The notes under the pieces: model-generated | Databases searched by the model: none | What the model saw: only the letters and a program-made list of their open reading frames with translations | What the model was told of the DNA's origin: nothing | Program-made: the position numbers and the translations under genes | NCBI RefSeq assembly: GCF_005221325.1 | Contig: NZ_CP039889.1 | Span: 62,001 to 126,000 of the forward strand | Direction of reading: 5' to 3' | Length of the DNA: 64,000 bases | DNA from: Agrobacterium tumefaciens | GTDB lineage: Bacteria > Pseudomonadota > Alphaproteobacteria > Rhizobiales > Rhizobiaceae | Shown here: in pieces, positions 40,819 through 50,020 of the stretch | Numbering within the stretch: position 1 is the stretch's first letter | Layout of the letters: the number at the start of each line of letters is the position of its first letter

Positions 40819-41970
40819 ATGAAACGCCGCACCTTTATGATGTCCGCCGCAGGCGCCGCCGCCGGTCTCGCCCTTGCGCCCCGCATGAGCTTTGCCGCTC
40901 CGGGCACGATCGACTGGTACACCAGTTCGGATACCAATATCCTCGACTTCTGGTCCAACACCATCAAGCCCGCTTTCGAAGCCGCCAATCCCGGCCTGAA
41001 GCTCAATCTCGTCGATGCCGGCGACGGTGCAGGTGTCATCGCCATCGGTGAGCGCGCCATTGCCGCAAAACAGACGGGCACCGATCCGCAGGCTGATTAT
41101 TTCGAAACCGCCGATCCGCTGCTGCCCGCCGGCGCCATCGACGCCGGTATCTATGTGAACATGGCGAAAGCCGGCCTTTCTAACTATTCGCGCGTCAACC
41201 CGCTCGCCATCCGCAGCGAATACAGTCTGCCCTATCGCGGCAGCCAGGTTCTGCTTGCCTATGACACCAGCAAGCTGAAGCCGGCGGATGCGCCGAAGAC
41301 CTGGGATGAACTCGTCACCTGGATCAAGGCCAATCCAGGCCAGTTCGTTTATAACCGTCCCGACAAGGGCGGTTCCGGCGGTAACTTCGTTCGCCGCGCC
41401 ATCCATCAGGCCAACGGTCTCGATCCAAAGGCCTTCACGGTCGACAACTACACCCAGGAAGCCAGCGACAAGGCTCTGGGCAAGGCATGGGCGCTACTGA
41501 CCGACATCGCCCCGTCGCTTTATGACAAGGGCGCCTATTCCTCCGGCAATACTCAATCCCTGCAGCTTCTCTCCCAGGGCGTCGTCACCATGACCCCGGT
41601 CTGGTCCGATCAGGTGCTGAAGGCCATCGATCAGGGTGTTCTGCCGAAGGAAACCGGCCTCGTCCAACTCCAGGATCTGGCGCTTTGCGGCGATTTCTCG
41701 CGCGCCGTGGTACTGGCGAACGGCGCCAATCGCGACGCCGCCCTCAAGCTCGCGAACTTCGTGCTGTCGGAAGAAATTCAGGGTGCCATCCTCACCGAAC
41801 TCGGCGGCTTTCCCGGCGTTTCCTGGGACTATGTGTCGGCTGACCTGCGTAAGCGCTTCGCCGATATCATCCCGCAGACCATTCCGACCTTCCCGGGCGG
41901 CAAATGGGAAACCGCCATCAATGATGGCTGGTATCGTCACGTCGCTCCGAACGTCGACCGCAAAGCGTGA
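40819..41970 (+). CDS. ABC transporter extracellular solute-binding protein (family 1)
   Basis: A 383-residue periplasmic binding protein. The N-terminus M-K-R-R-T-F-M-M-S-A-A-G-A-A-A is a twin-arginine-like signal cleaved after S-F-A-A. The mature start T-I-D-W-Y-T-S-S-D-T-N is typical of the iron/thiamine/phosphonate-type group. It is the first gene of a six-gene operon with two permeases, an ATPase, a glycerophosphodiesterase and an inositol-phosphatase-like enzyme, so the ligand is probably a phosphorylated polyol or glycerophosphodiester. The next gene overlaps its stop (GTGA). Confidence 0.88.
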   Translation: MKRRTFMMSAAGAAAGLALAPRMSFAAPGTIDWYTSSDTNILDFWSNTIKPAFEAANPGLKLNLVDAGDGAGVIAIGERAIAAKQTGTDPQADYFETADPLLPAGAIDAGIYVNMAKAGLSNYSRVNPLAIRSEYSLPYRGSQVLLAYDTSKLKPADAPKTWDELVTWIKANPGQFVYNRPDKGGSGGNFVRRAIHQANGLDPKAFTVDNYTQEASDKALGKAWALLTDIAPSLYDKGAYSSGNTQSLQLLSQGVVTMTPVWSDQVLKAIDQGVLPKETGLVQLQDLALCGDFSRAVVLANGANRDAALKLANFVLSEEIQGAILTELGGFPGVSWDYVSADLRKRFADIIPQTIPTFPGGKWETAINDGWYRHVAPNVDRKA

Positions 41971-42851
41971 CCGAGGTTGCAGAAGGAGCGGTTCGCCCGC
42001 TCATCGACAATACGGCAGGCAGGAGGCCAGTGGGCCTCCTGCTCGTGGCCATTCCCGTTTTCCTGATGATCTGGCTTGTGATCTGGCCGGCCATCAACGC
42101 CATCGGCCGCACCGTCTGGCGCACGGATGCCGAAGGTCAAACACGCTTCGATCTGTCGAGCTATGTTTTCTTCTTCTCGGATCGCTACAGCCTCGACAAT
42201 CTTGCCGTGACGCTCTGGACCACGCTCGTCTGCGCGGCGCTCCTGCTGGTGATCTGCCTGCCGATCGCACTTTATCTTCGCTTTTCGCAGGGCCGTCTTC
42301 CGGCCTATGTGCAGGCGCTGGCCATCTTTCCGATGTTCGTGCCTTCCATCATCCTCGCCTTCGCCTTCATCCGCGTTCTGGGCCCGAACGGCATGGTGGA
42401 TATATTGCTCAATGCAGTCAATCTGCCGAAGATCCGCACGCCCTATCTCACGCCTTGGGGACCGGTGATCGGTCTTGTCTGGGACAATATTCCGCTGACC
42501 GTGCTCATCCTGCTCGCGGGCCTCGGCAGCGTCGCCAACCAGTCGGTGGAGGCTGCGCGCGACGTGGGAGCCAATGCCCTTCAGGTCTTCCGGCATATCA
42601 TCCTGCCGCGCATTTCCAACTCCATTCTCGTTGCGCTTTCCTTTTCGGTGCTCGGCATTTTTTCCTCCTTCACCCTGCCCTATCTCCTCGGCCCCGCATC
42701 TCCCGAAATGCTCGGCCCCTTCATGCAGCGCACGCTGCGCGACGTGCAGGATCCCGTCGGCGCCATGACCCAGGCCGTCATCGCTTTTGGCTTCTGCATC
42801 GCGTTCGGCCTGTTCTACGTGCGCTCCGTCGCGCGCAACCAGGGGAAATGA
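41967..42851 (+). CDS. ABC transporter permease (first subunit)
   Basis: A 294-residue inner-membrane permease of the PotB/ThiP type with about six helices and the EAA loop E-A-A-R-D-V-G-A-N-A-L-Q. It starts with GTG overlapping the binding-protein stop by 4 bp, and its own stop is 1 bp before the next permease, so translation is coupled. It forms the channel with the next subunit. Confidence 0.87.
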   Translation: MTEVAEGAVRPLIDNTAGRRPVGLLLVAIPVFLMIWLVIWPAINAIGRTVWRTDAEGQTRFDLSSYVFFFSDRYSLDNLAVTLWTTLVCAALLLVICLPIALYLRFSQGRLPAYVQALAIFPMFVPSIILAFAFIRVLGPNGMVDILLNAVNLPKIRTPYLTPWGPVIGLVWDNIPLTVLILLAGLGSVANQSVEAARDVGANALQVFRHIILPRISNSILVALSFSVLGIFSSFTLPYLLGPASPEMLGPFMQRTLRDVQDPVGAMTQAVIAFGFCIAFGLFYVRSVARNQGK

Positions 42852-42852
42852 C

Positions 42853-43677
42853 ATGACGACCCTGACACGGACGCGGCAACGCATGGACTGGCCCGGCATC
42901 ATCTTCGCCACCCTTCTCACTGTCGTCATCGTCGGGCCTCTGCTCGTTGTCGGCACCTGGGCTTTCACCGAGGTCTGGCGTTTCCCCAACGTGATCCCGC
43001 AACAATTCGGTTTCCGTTTCTGGGGCCAGACACTGGGGCGCGCCGATGTGTGGAATGCCCTGATGCTGAGCCTGCAACTGACCACAGTGGTGACCCTGCT
43101 TTCAGCCGTGATCTGCCTTCCCGCCGCCTATGCCTTTGCGCGGATGAGCTTTCCGGGCCGCAATCTCTTGTTCTTCTCCTTCCTGGCCGGCCATGCCTTT
43201 CCGAAATTCGGACTGCTGGTGGCGATTGCCGCCATTTTCCTGCAGCTTAACCTCATCGGCACCTTCTGGGGCGTTGTCCTGATCCAGCTCGTCGGCACGC
43301 TGATGTTCATGATCTGGATTCCGGTCGCCGCCTTCCAGGCCGTCGACCGGCGCATGGAAGAGGCGGCCCGCGATGTCGGCGCCAGCCCGCTCCGGGTCTT
43401 CTGGTCAGTGACCCTGCCGCAGGCGGGACCAACCATTGCCGCCGCCGTGCTTTTGAGCTTCGTCAGCACTTTTTACGAGACCGAAGGCGCATGGCTCATC
43501 GGCGCACCGGGCATCCGTACCATGCCGGTGCTGATGATCAGCTACATCAACAACCAGATGGTCATCCAGTATGGCGCGGTCCTCTCCGTCCTGCTCTGGG
43601 TGCCGTCCTTCATTGCCCTCATCTTCGCCCGCCGCGTCATCGGTGGCGGTGCCTTCGCCCGCGGTTTCGGCGGTTAG
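42853..43677 (+). CDS. ABC transporter permease (second subunit)
   Basis: A 274-residue inner-membrane permease of the PotC/MalG-like type, six helices, EAA loop E-A-A-R-D-V-G-A-S-P-L-R. The ATG at 42853 follows the previous stop by one base with GGGGAAA as its ribosome site; a longer frame upstream overlaps the preceding gene and looks spurious. Confidence 0.87.
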   Translation: MTTLTRTRQRMDWPGIIFATLLTVVIVGPLLVVGTWAFTEVWRFPNVIPQQFGFRFWGQTLGRADVWNALMLSLQLTTVVTLLSAVICLPAAYAFARMSFPGRNLLFFSFLAGHAFPKFGLLVAIAAIFLQLNLIGTFWGVVLIQLVGTLMFMIWIPVAAFQAVDRRMEEAARDVGASPLRVFWSVTLPQAGPTIAAAVLLSFVSTFYETEGAWLIGAPGIRTMPVLMISYINNQMVIQYGAVLSVLLWVPSFIALIFARRVIGGGAFARGFGG

Positions 43678-43686
43678 GAAATCAGC

Positions 43687-44721
43687 ATGTCCGTACTTCA
43701 CATCCGCCAAGTCACGAAAACCTTCGCCGGCGGCACCAAGGCAGTCGACAGTTTCTCGCTCGATGTCGCCGATGGCGAACTCGTCTGCCTTCTCGGCCCT
43801 TCCGGTTCGGGCAAATCGACGCTGCTGCGCATGGTTGGCGGGTTCGAGCAGCCGACCGGCGGGCAGATCACCATCGACGGCGAAGACGTCACCCATCTGC
43901 CGCCGGAGCGGCGGCCGACCGGTATGGTGTTCCAGAGCCACGCGCTCTGGAGCCACATGAATGTTTTCCAGAACCTCGCTTTCGGCCTGAAGTTGCGCCG
44001 CATTCCCGCTGCCGTGATCAAAGAGAAAGTAGAGGCAGTGCTCGAACTCGTCGGGCTCTCGGGTTATGGCGAGCGCGCCACCAGCCAGCTTTCGGGCGGC
44101 CAGCAGCAGCGCGTGGCGCTCGCCCGCTCGCTGGTTCTCGAACCGAAAATCCTCCTGCTCGACGAACCCTTCGCCAGTCTCGACCAGCATCTGCGCGAGC
44201 GGCTGCGGGAAGAGGTTCGGGATATCCAGCAGCGTCTCGGCATCACCACGCTGTTCGTCACCCACGGTCAGGACGAGGCGCTTTCCATGGCAGACCGCAT
44301 CGTCGTCATGGCGAACGGCAAGACCGAACAGATCGGCCGGCCCAATATCATCTATCGCGAACCGCAGACCCCGTTCGTCGCCGGCTTCATCGGCACCATG
44401 AACCTGATCGAGGGCGCGGTTTCGGTCGGTAGCTTCATGCGCGCCGGCTTTACTTTTCCGCTTGCGGTTTCCGATGGGCCGGCCACCCTCGCCATTCGCC
44501 CGGAAGCAATCGATCTCGCGACATCCGAAACACCTGACGCGCATGTGCACCGGGTGACGGATTATGGCACCCATGGCCTTGTCGATCTCGACCTTGCCGA
44601 TGGGACAAGGATCAAATCCATGGTCGCTCATCCGGATCTCTTCCGGGCCGGGCAAGGGGTGCGGATCACGCCCCGCGCCGTCACCCTTTATCGCGATAAT
44701 CGCCCAATCCACCGGAGCTGA
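43687..44721 (+). CDS. ABC transporter ATP-binding protein (CysA/PotA/UgpC class)
   Basis: A 344-residue ATPase with Walker [10 protein letters not shown], signature L-S-G-G-Q-Q-Q-R-V, Walker [13 protein letters not shown] and H-loop T-H-G-Q. A C-terminal TOBE domain (about 250-340) marks it as part of the sugar/polyamine/glycerol-phosphate class. It lies 9 bp after the second permease and 1 bp before the glycerophosphodiesterase gene. Confidence 0.9.
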   Translation: MSVLHIRQVTKTFAGGTKAVDSFSLDVADGELVCLLGPSGSGKSTLLRMVGGFEQPTGGQITIDGEDVTHLPPERRPTGMVFQSHALWSHMNVFQNLAFGLKLRRIPAAVIKEKVEAVLELVGLSGYGERATSQLSGGQQQRVALARSLVLEPKILLLDEPFASLDQHLRERLREEVRDIQQRLGITTLFVTHGQDEALSMADRIVVMANGKTEQIGRPNIIYREPQTPFVAGFIGTMNLIEGAVSVGSFMRAGFTFPLAVSDGPATLAIRPEAIDLATSETPDAHVHRVTDYGTHGLVDLDLADGTRIKSMVAHPDLFRAGQGVRITPRAVTLYRDNRPIHRS

Positions 44722-44722
44722 C

Positions 44723-45559
44723 ATGAACCCGCCGATCTTCATCGAACGCGATGGCCACAGGACCTGGCTCAAATGGCATCGCGCCCGCCGCCGCGCCACC
44801 GACCCTGTTTTCACCGGGGAACGTATCATCGAGGCGATGCGGCTTGGCGCAAGCATTGAAGTCGATCTCGTCATTCATGCCGATCATGGTTGTGCCGTGC
44901 TGCATGACCGGACGCTGGAGCGGGAGACCACCGGCACAGGCAGGGTACGCGACACCTCCGCAGCCACGCTGCGCCAACTTCACCTGCGCGACAATGAAGG
45001 CCTGCCGATCGACGCGAAGGTGATGCTGCTTGAAGACCTCAGCGCTCTTCTCGCCAGCGAAACCGTACACCCCGACGCCTTGCTGCAACTCGATTTCAAG
45101 GAAGACCGACAGGCGCTTACCCCGCAGATCGTCACCGGCTTCGGGGTCAGCGTTTCGCCGATCTCAGGTTCGGTGATCCTTTCGGGTGGTGATTTCGACG
45201 CCATCGCCCAGCTGGCGGGATCAGCACCCGGCCTGCGCACCGGCTATGATCCCTGCCATCGCGGCACACTTGCCGAACTACAGGCGAGCCGACATTATCT
45301 GCATTTCATCGAAAGCGCCCTCGCCACCGCGCCTGATGCGGGCATGATCTACCTCGCCTATGAAATCGTGCTTGCCGCCGAGGATGCCGGTGTCGATATC
45401 ATCGCACCGATCCATGCTGCAGGCCGCCGCGTCGATGCCTGGACGATCAACAGGGTGACGCCGCAATCCACCGATTGGGTCGAGCGGCTCCTGAGGCTGA
45501 AGGTCGACCAGATCACCACCGATGACCCGGAAGGGCTCGCAGAGGTTTTCAGCCGATGA
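44723..45559 (+). CDS. Glycerophosphodiester phosphodiesterase family protein
   Basis: A 278-residue TIM-barrel enzyme predicted to cleave glycerophosphodiesters to glycerol-3-phosphate and an alcohol. The core motifs are present but drifted: H19-R (W-H-R-A, where H-R-G is usual), E46-x-D48 (I-E-V-D) and H61-D (V-L-H-D). The usual E-N-T after the first His is replaced by T-D-P-V-F-T-G. There is no signal peptide, so it acts in the cytoplasm on imported substrate. The ATG has CGGAG upstream and its stop overlaps the next gene by 4 bp. The divergent motifs leave the exact substrate open. Confidence 0.85.
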   Translation: MNPPIFIERDGHRTWLKWHRARRRATDPVFTGERIIEAMRLGASIEVDLVIHADHGCAVLHDRTLERETTGTGRVRDTSAATLRQLHLRDNEGLPIDAKVMLLEDLSALLASETVHPDALLQLDFKEDRQALTPQIVTGFGVSVSPISGSVILSGGDFDAIAQLAGSAPGLRTGYDPCHRGTLAELQASRHYLHFIESALATAPDAGMIYLAYEIVLAAEDAGVDIIAPIHAAGRRVDAWTINRVTPQSTDWVERLLRLKVDQITTDDPEGLAEVFSR

Positions 45560-46362
45560 CAGTCAATTACAGCAGAATCCTCGACCATATGGTCGCCACC
45601 GCCCGCGAGGCCGGCGCATTGACGCTCGACCACTTCAAACGCTTTCGCGACATCGAGATCGGCGTCAAGGGACCGGGAGACTTCGTTTCCGATGCGGACA
45701 GGGGTTCCGAGACGCTGATCCGCGAGCGCCTGCTCGGCCAATATCCATGGGGGCTGACCGGCGAGGAATTCGCACCCGTCGAGGGCGCGGATCAGGATCA
45801 TCGCTGGCTGGTGGACCCGATCGACGGCACGACCAATTTCCTCTTCGGCCAGCATTACACCATCACCATTGCCCTGCGCCGCGGCAATGAGACCATATGC
45901 GGACTGGTCTATAATCCCGTCTCCGACGAGATGTTTGCCACAATCAAGGGAGACGGTGCCTATCTGAACGGCGAGCGCCTGCGGGTCAACAGTAGCACGG
46001 ATGTCGCCCTGATGTGTGTCGGCACCGGCCTGCCGACGCCCAATCTCCAGCTTTACCCAGGCGCCTATCAGCGCCTCGACTTCATCCGCGCACCCATCGG
46101 CGCAGTCCGTGTTGTCGGCAGCGCCGCCAATTCCTGCGCCTATGTCGCCTGCGGGCGGCTCACGGGTTATTACGAGGAAACAGGATTTGTCGACACCGCC
46201 GCCGGCATCCTGCTGGTTCAGGAGGCGGGTGGCATCGTGACCGACTGGTGGGGCCGCGGATCGGAGTTCTATGAGAAGAGCGGTACGCTGATCGTCGCCA
46301 ATGCCGCGACCCACGCCTATCTCATGGAACACCTGCGTGGCGTTCCGCCGAAGAACTCCTGA
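45556..46362 (+). CDS. Inositol monophosphatase family protein
   Basis: A 268-residue Mg2+-dependent phosphatase of the IMPase/FBPase/CysQ fold. Metal-binding motifs are D-F-V-S-D-A-D-R-G, G-E-E and D-P-I-D-G-T-T-N-F, plus the C-terminal F-V-D-T-A-A-G-I-L-L-V-Q-E-A-G-G. It may dephosphorylate inositol-1-phosphate or another sugar or polyol phosphate. The ATGA overlap with the glycerophosphodiesterase gene links the two activities closely; together with the importer they suggest stepwise breakdown of an imported phospholipid head-group. Confidence 0.87.
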   Translation: MTVNYSRILDHMVATAREAGALTLDHFKRFRDIEIGVKGPGDFVSDADRGSETLIRERLLGQYPWGLTGEEFAPVEGADQDHRWLVDPIDGTTNFLFGQHYTITIALRRGNETICGLVYNPVSDEMFATIKGDGAYLNGERLRVNSSTDVALMCVGTGLPTPNLQLYPGAYQRLDFIRAPIGAVRVVGSAANSCAYVACGRLTGYYEETGFVDTAAGILLVQEAGGIVTDWWGRGSEFYEKSGTLIVANAATHAYLMEHLRGVPPKNS

Positions 46363-46404
46363 TAAAGGTTTTTTCTCCAGAACATCCAGGCTGCAGCAGT
46401 CGTT

Positions 46405-48210
46405 TCAGGCCACCTGCACCAGGTGGCCGGGCGACACAGTCCTGTAGTTTCGCGTCGGTGTTTCATATCCCATTGCCCGTATCGGGCTCTTCAGCTCGTC
46501 ATTGGATATGCCGCGTCTCACCCCACGCCTTGCCGGATCCGGCACCGCCGACATCAGCTTTTTCGTATAGGCATGCTGCGGATTGTCGAAGACGGCGGCA
46601 CGCGGGCCGATTTCCACGATCTCGCCGAGATACATCACCGCAACACGGTGGCTGACGCGTTCGACGACCGCCATATCATGGGAGATGAACAGGAAGGCCA
46701 GATTGAGGCTTTGCTGTAGGTCGAGCAGCAGGTTGCAGACCTGCGCCTTGATGGACACATCAAGCGCCGAAACGCTTTCATCGGCAACGATGACCTTCGG
46801 ATCAAGGGCAAGCGCACGCGCAATGGCGATGCGCTGGCGCTGGCCGCCGGAAAATTCATGCGGGTAACGGCTGGCCATATCGGCCGACAGACCAACCTTT
46901 TCCAGGAGATCAGCGGTCTTTTCCTTCGCCTGCCTGCTGCTGCCCAGCTTGTGCTTGATGAAGGGTTCGGAAATTGCCGTACCCACCGTCATGCGTGGAT
47001 TGAGCGACGAAAACGGGTCCTGAAAGATCATCTGCACGGATTTGCGCATGGTGCGCAGACCGATCGTATCGAGCCGCATGACATCGTAACCATCGAGCGA
47101 CACCTCACCGGACGACGGCTCAACGAGCCGCATGATCGAGCGGCCGGTTGTGGATTTGCCGCAGCCGGATTCGCCCACCAGCGACAGCGTTTCGCCCTGG
47201 AAGAGATCGAAGGAGACGTTTTCGACGGCATGGACCGCACCCGTCTGGCGCGCCCAAAGACCGGAGCGGATGGGAAAACGCGTCACGAGGTTTTTCACCG
47301 ACAAAACCGGCGTCTGCCCGCTTGCGACCGTCTCGGCCACCTCCTCGGCTTGCGTAGACTGCCCGGTTTTCATGTCGAACACCGGAAACCGTGTCGGCCA
47401 TTGCCGGTCGCGCATCGAACCGAGCCTCGGCACCGCCGAGAGCAGCGCCCGCGTATAGGGATGCTTGCCCCGCCGGAATATGTCTTCGGTCGCTCCCGTC
47501 TCGACCGCGTCACCGCGATACATCACGATCGTTCGGTCGGCGATTTCGGCCACCACACCCATGTCGTGGGTGATGAAGAGAACCGACATGCCCTCCTCTT
47601 CCTGCAGCAGCTTGATGAGATCGAGGATCTGGCCCTGAATGGTGACGTCGAGTGCCGTCGTCGGCTCGTCGGCGATGAGCAGCTTCGGTCGCGAGGCCAG
47701 CGCCATGGCGATCATCACCCGCTGGCGCATGCCGCCGGAAAACTGGTGCGGATATTCGTCAAAACGACTGGCCGCGTTGGGGATGCGAACCTTTTCTAGA
47801 AGCCGCACAGTCTCCGCCCGCGCCTCCGGCTTTGAAAGCCCCTTGTGGCGGATGAGGACTTCCGAAATCTGGCGGCCGATGGTGAAGATCGGATTGAGCG
47901 AGGTCATCGGCTCCTGAAAGATCATCGATATATCGTTGCCGCGCACCCCGCGCATCTCTCTTTCGGAAAGCGCCAGCAGATTGCGCCCGTTCAGCAGCAC
48001 TTCCCCTTCGATCCGGCTGGACGCCGGGCTAAGCAGGCGCATGAGCGACAGCGAGGTCACGGATTTTCCCGAACCGGATTCGCCGACAATCGCGACGGTT
48101 TCGCCGGGCGCGACATCGAAGGAGACATCGCGCACGACGCTCTTCCATTCGTCGTCAACGAGAAAGGACGTGGTGAGGTTACGGACGGAAAGGACGGGTT
48201 TTATCTCCAT
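46405..48210 (-). CDS. Dual ABC ATPase of peptide/glutathione-type importer (GsiA-like)
   Basis: A 601-residue fusion of two peptide-type ATPases (DppD-DppF arrangement, as in GsiA). Each half has G-E-S-G-S/C-G-K-S; signatures are F-S-G-G-M-R-Q-R-V and F-S-G-G-Q-R-Q-R-I; Walker B regions are [12 protein letters not shown] and V-I-V-A-D-E-S-V-S-A-L-D, the latter with Ser for Pro. The ATG at 48210 follows GGTGGGG; an ATG at 48231 would overlap the upstream gene. It is the last gene of an operon with a gamma-glutamyltransferase, two permeases and a binding protein. Confidence 0.88.
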   Translation of the reverse strand: MEIKPVLSVRNLTTSFLVDDEWKSVVRDVSFDVAPGETVAIVGESGSGKSVTSLSLMRLLSPASSRIEGEVLLNGRNLLALSEREMRGVRGNDISMIFQEPMTSLNPIFTIGRQISEVLIRHKGLSKPEARAETVRLLEKVRIPNAASRFDEYPHQFSGGMRQRVMIAMALASRPKLLIADEPTTALDVTIQGQILDLIKLLQEEEGMSVLFITHDMGVVAEIADRTIVMYRGDAVETGATEDIFRRGKHPYTRALLSAVPRLGSMRDRQWPTRFPVFDMKTGQSTQAEEVAETVASGQTPVLSVKNLVTRFPIRSGLWARQTGAVHAVENVSFDLFQGETLSLVGESGCGKSTTGRSIMRLVEPSSGEVSLDGYDVMRLDTIGLRTMRKSVQMIFQDPFSSLNPRMTVGTAISEPFIKHKLGSSRQAKEKTADLLEKVGLSADMASRYPHEFSGGQRQRIAIARALALDPKVIVADESVSALDVSIKAQVCNLLLDLQQSLNLAFLFISHDMAVVERVSHRVAVMYLGEIVEIGPRAAVFDNPQHAYTKKLMSAVPDPARRGVRRGISNDELKSPIRAMGYETPTRNYRTVSPGHLVQVA

Positions 48211-48214
48211 GGTG

Positions 48215-49999
48215 TCAACGCCCCACCGCATAGGCCTGCATCAGCCGCGGGGTCGCGGCGGCGCGCAGCAGGCCGTCCGCGTCCCGCCGCGCCGCCGTCA
48301 GACGCCCGACTGACCAGGCATCGGCGACCGTGACCCGGTGGCCGCGACTACGAAGCGCCTCGAGTGTCGCTTCACCAACCGTGCCTTCCACCATGATTTC
48401 GCCCGGCGAACTGGTGCGCGGATAAAACGAGCCCGGAAAATGCGAGGTGTGGAACAAAGGCATGTCGATGGCCGCCTGCAGGTTCTTGCCGTGATGCGCA
48501 TAACGCAGGAAGAAGGGCAACTGCCACTGATCCTGCTGATCGCCGCCGGGCGTGCCGAACACCATGGAAGGACGCCCCTCATGCAGCGCAAGCGATGGCG
48601 TCAGCGTCGTGCGCGGGCGTTTGCCCGGCGCAAGCGAGGTCGGCAGGCCTTCCTTCAACCAGAACATCTGGGCGCGGGAATTGAGCGCAAAGCCGAGCCC
48701 CGGCACGATGGGCGAGGATTGCAGCCAGCCGCCCGAAGGCGTGGTGGAGACCATGTTGCCCCAGCGGTCGATGACATCGATATGCACGGTGTCACCGCGC
48801 TTTTCGGTCAGATGCGACATGGTTGGCTCATAGACGGTGCCCTTGCCGCTCATCTCGGCCAGCATCGCCATGGTGGCGTCCACCTGCTTTTCGTAACCCG
48901 GCACCGTGCCGGGCCGCAGCTCCAGCGAGGCCTCGCTGCCGATCAGCGCGCGGCGTCCGGCATTATAGCCTTCAGAGAGAAGATATTCAGTGGGTATCTG
49001 GCCAAATTCAGGGTCGCCGTAGTAGACCTCGCGGTCGGCAAAGGCGAGCTTCATGGCTTCAACGATGGTGTGGATGAAATCGGGACCGGACGGGTCCATG
49101 GCCGCAATATCGAAGCCCTTCAGAAGTGCGAGCGATTGCAGGAGAACCGGACCCTGCCCCCAGGCGGGCGTCTTGGCAATCGTCCAGTCGTGATAGTCGA
49201 GCGTCTGCGGCGCTTCGACGGTCGCGCTCCACCCGGCCATATCCTGCGCCGTCAGCACGCCCTTGTGCCGTGCGCCGCTGGCATCCATCACTTCCGCCGT
49301 CTTGACGTAACTGTCGATAGCTTCCGCTACGAAACCCCGATAGAAGGCATCGCGGGCCGCCTCGATCTGGTACTCACGGCCGGTGCGCGCTTCGGATTCG
49401 GTGATGATCCGCTGATAGGTCGCAGCGAGAACCGGGTTCCTGAAATTGGCGTGGGGCTCAGGTGCGGCACCGCCGGGCAGCCATGTCTCATGGGATGTCG
49501 GCCATTCCTTCTCAAAGAATTCCGCCAGACCCTTGATGGTGGCGGAGACACGCGGCAGCGTTGGATGCCCATGCTCGGCGTAATAGATGGCGGGTTCCAG
49601 CACGTCGCGCACGCTCATCGTGCCATAGTCGCGCAACATCAGCATCCAGCCATCGAAGGCGCCGGGAATAACGGTTGCCAACAGCCCGTCGCCGGGGATC
49701 AGTTTCAGCCCTTCCGACGTATAGTGCTCGATGGTCGCGCCGCTCGGGGCCGGACCCTGCGCGCAGATTACTTCGACCTTGTCCTTCTGCTTGGAATAAA
49801 ACACGGCGGGCATATCCCCGCCCGGGCCGCACAGATGCGGCTCGACGATCTGCAGAACGAAACCGGTGGCCACAGCAGCGTCAAAAGCATTGCCGCCCTT
49901 TTCGAGGATCGCCATGCCAACCGCCGAGGCGATCCAGTGCGTTGAGGTGACGACGCCAAAGGTGCCGAGGATTTCGGGGCGAGTGGTGAATTCAGTCAT
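48215..49999 (-). CDS. Gamma-glutamyltransferase family protein (cytoplasmic)
   Basis: A 594-residue Ntn-hydrolase precursor of the GGT family. The conserved N-terminal G-G-N-A-F-D-A-A-V-A and C-G-P-G-G-D are present. The autoprocessing Thr is T404 in R-G-D-T-V-H-I-D-V-I-D, where many GGTs have T-T-H. The small-subunit S-S-P-I-V-P and G-T-P-G-G-D motifs follow. There is no signal peptide, unlike the periplasmic E. coli enzyme, so it probably acts on imported gamma-glutamyl compounds in the cytoplasm. It sits inside a peptide-type ABC operon, which fits this role. Confidence 0.87.
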   Translation of the reverse strand: MTEFTTRPEILGTFGVVTSTHWIASAVGMAILEKGGNAFDAAVATGFVLQIVEPHLCGPGGDMPAVFYSKQKDKVEVICAQGPAPSGATIEHYTSEGLKLIPGDGLLATVIPGAFDGWMLMLRDYGTMSVRDVLEPAIYYAEHGHPTLPRVSATIKGLAEFFEKEWPTSHETWLPGGAAPEPHANFRNPVLAATYQRIITESEARTGREYQIEAARDAFYRGFVAEAIDSYVKTAEVMDASGARHKGVLTAQDMAGWSATVEAPQTLDYHDWTIAKTPAWGQGPVLLQSLALLKGFDIAAMDPSGPDFIHTIVEAMKLAFADREVYYGDPEFGQIPTEYLLSEGYNAGRRALIGSEASLELRPGTVPGYEKQVDATMAMLAEMSGKGTVYEPTMSHLTEKRGDTVHIDVIDRWGNMVSTTPSGGWLQSSPIVPGLGFALNSRAQMFWLKEGLPTSLAPGKRPRTTLTPSLALHEGRPSMVFGTPGGDQQDQWQLPFFLRYAHHGKNLQAAIDMPLFHTSHFPGSFYPRTSSPGEIMVEGTVGEATLEALRSRGHRVTVADAWSVGRLTAARRDADGLLRAAATPRLMQAYAVGR

Positions 50000-50020
50000 T
50001 CCGATATTCCTTATAAAAGA

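Noticed and set aside
48338..49945. 535-codon open frame on the plus strand
   Set aside because: It is antisense to the gamma-glutamyltransferase gene; composition is typical of a shadow frame.
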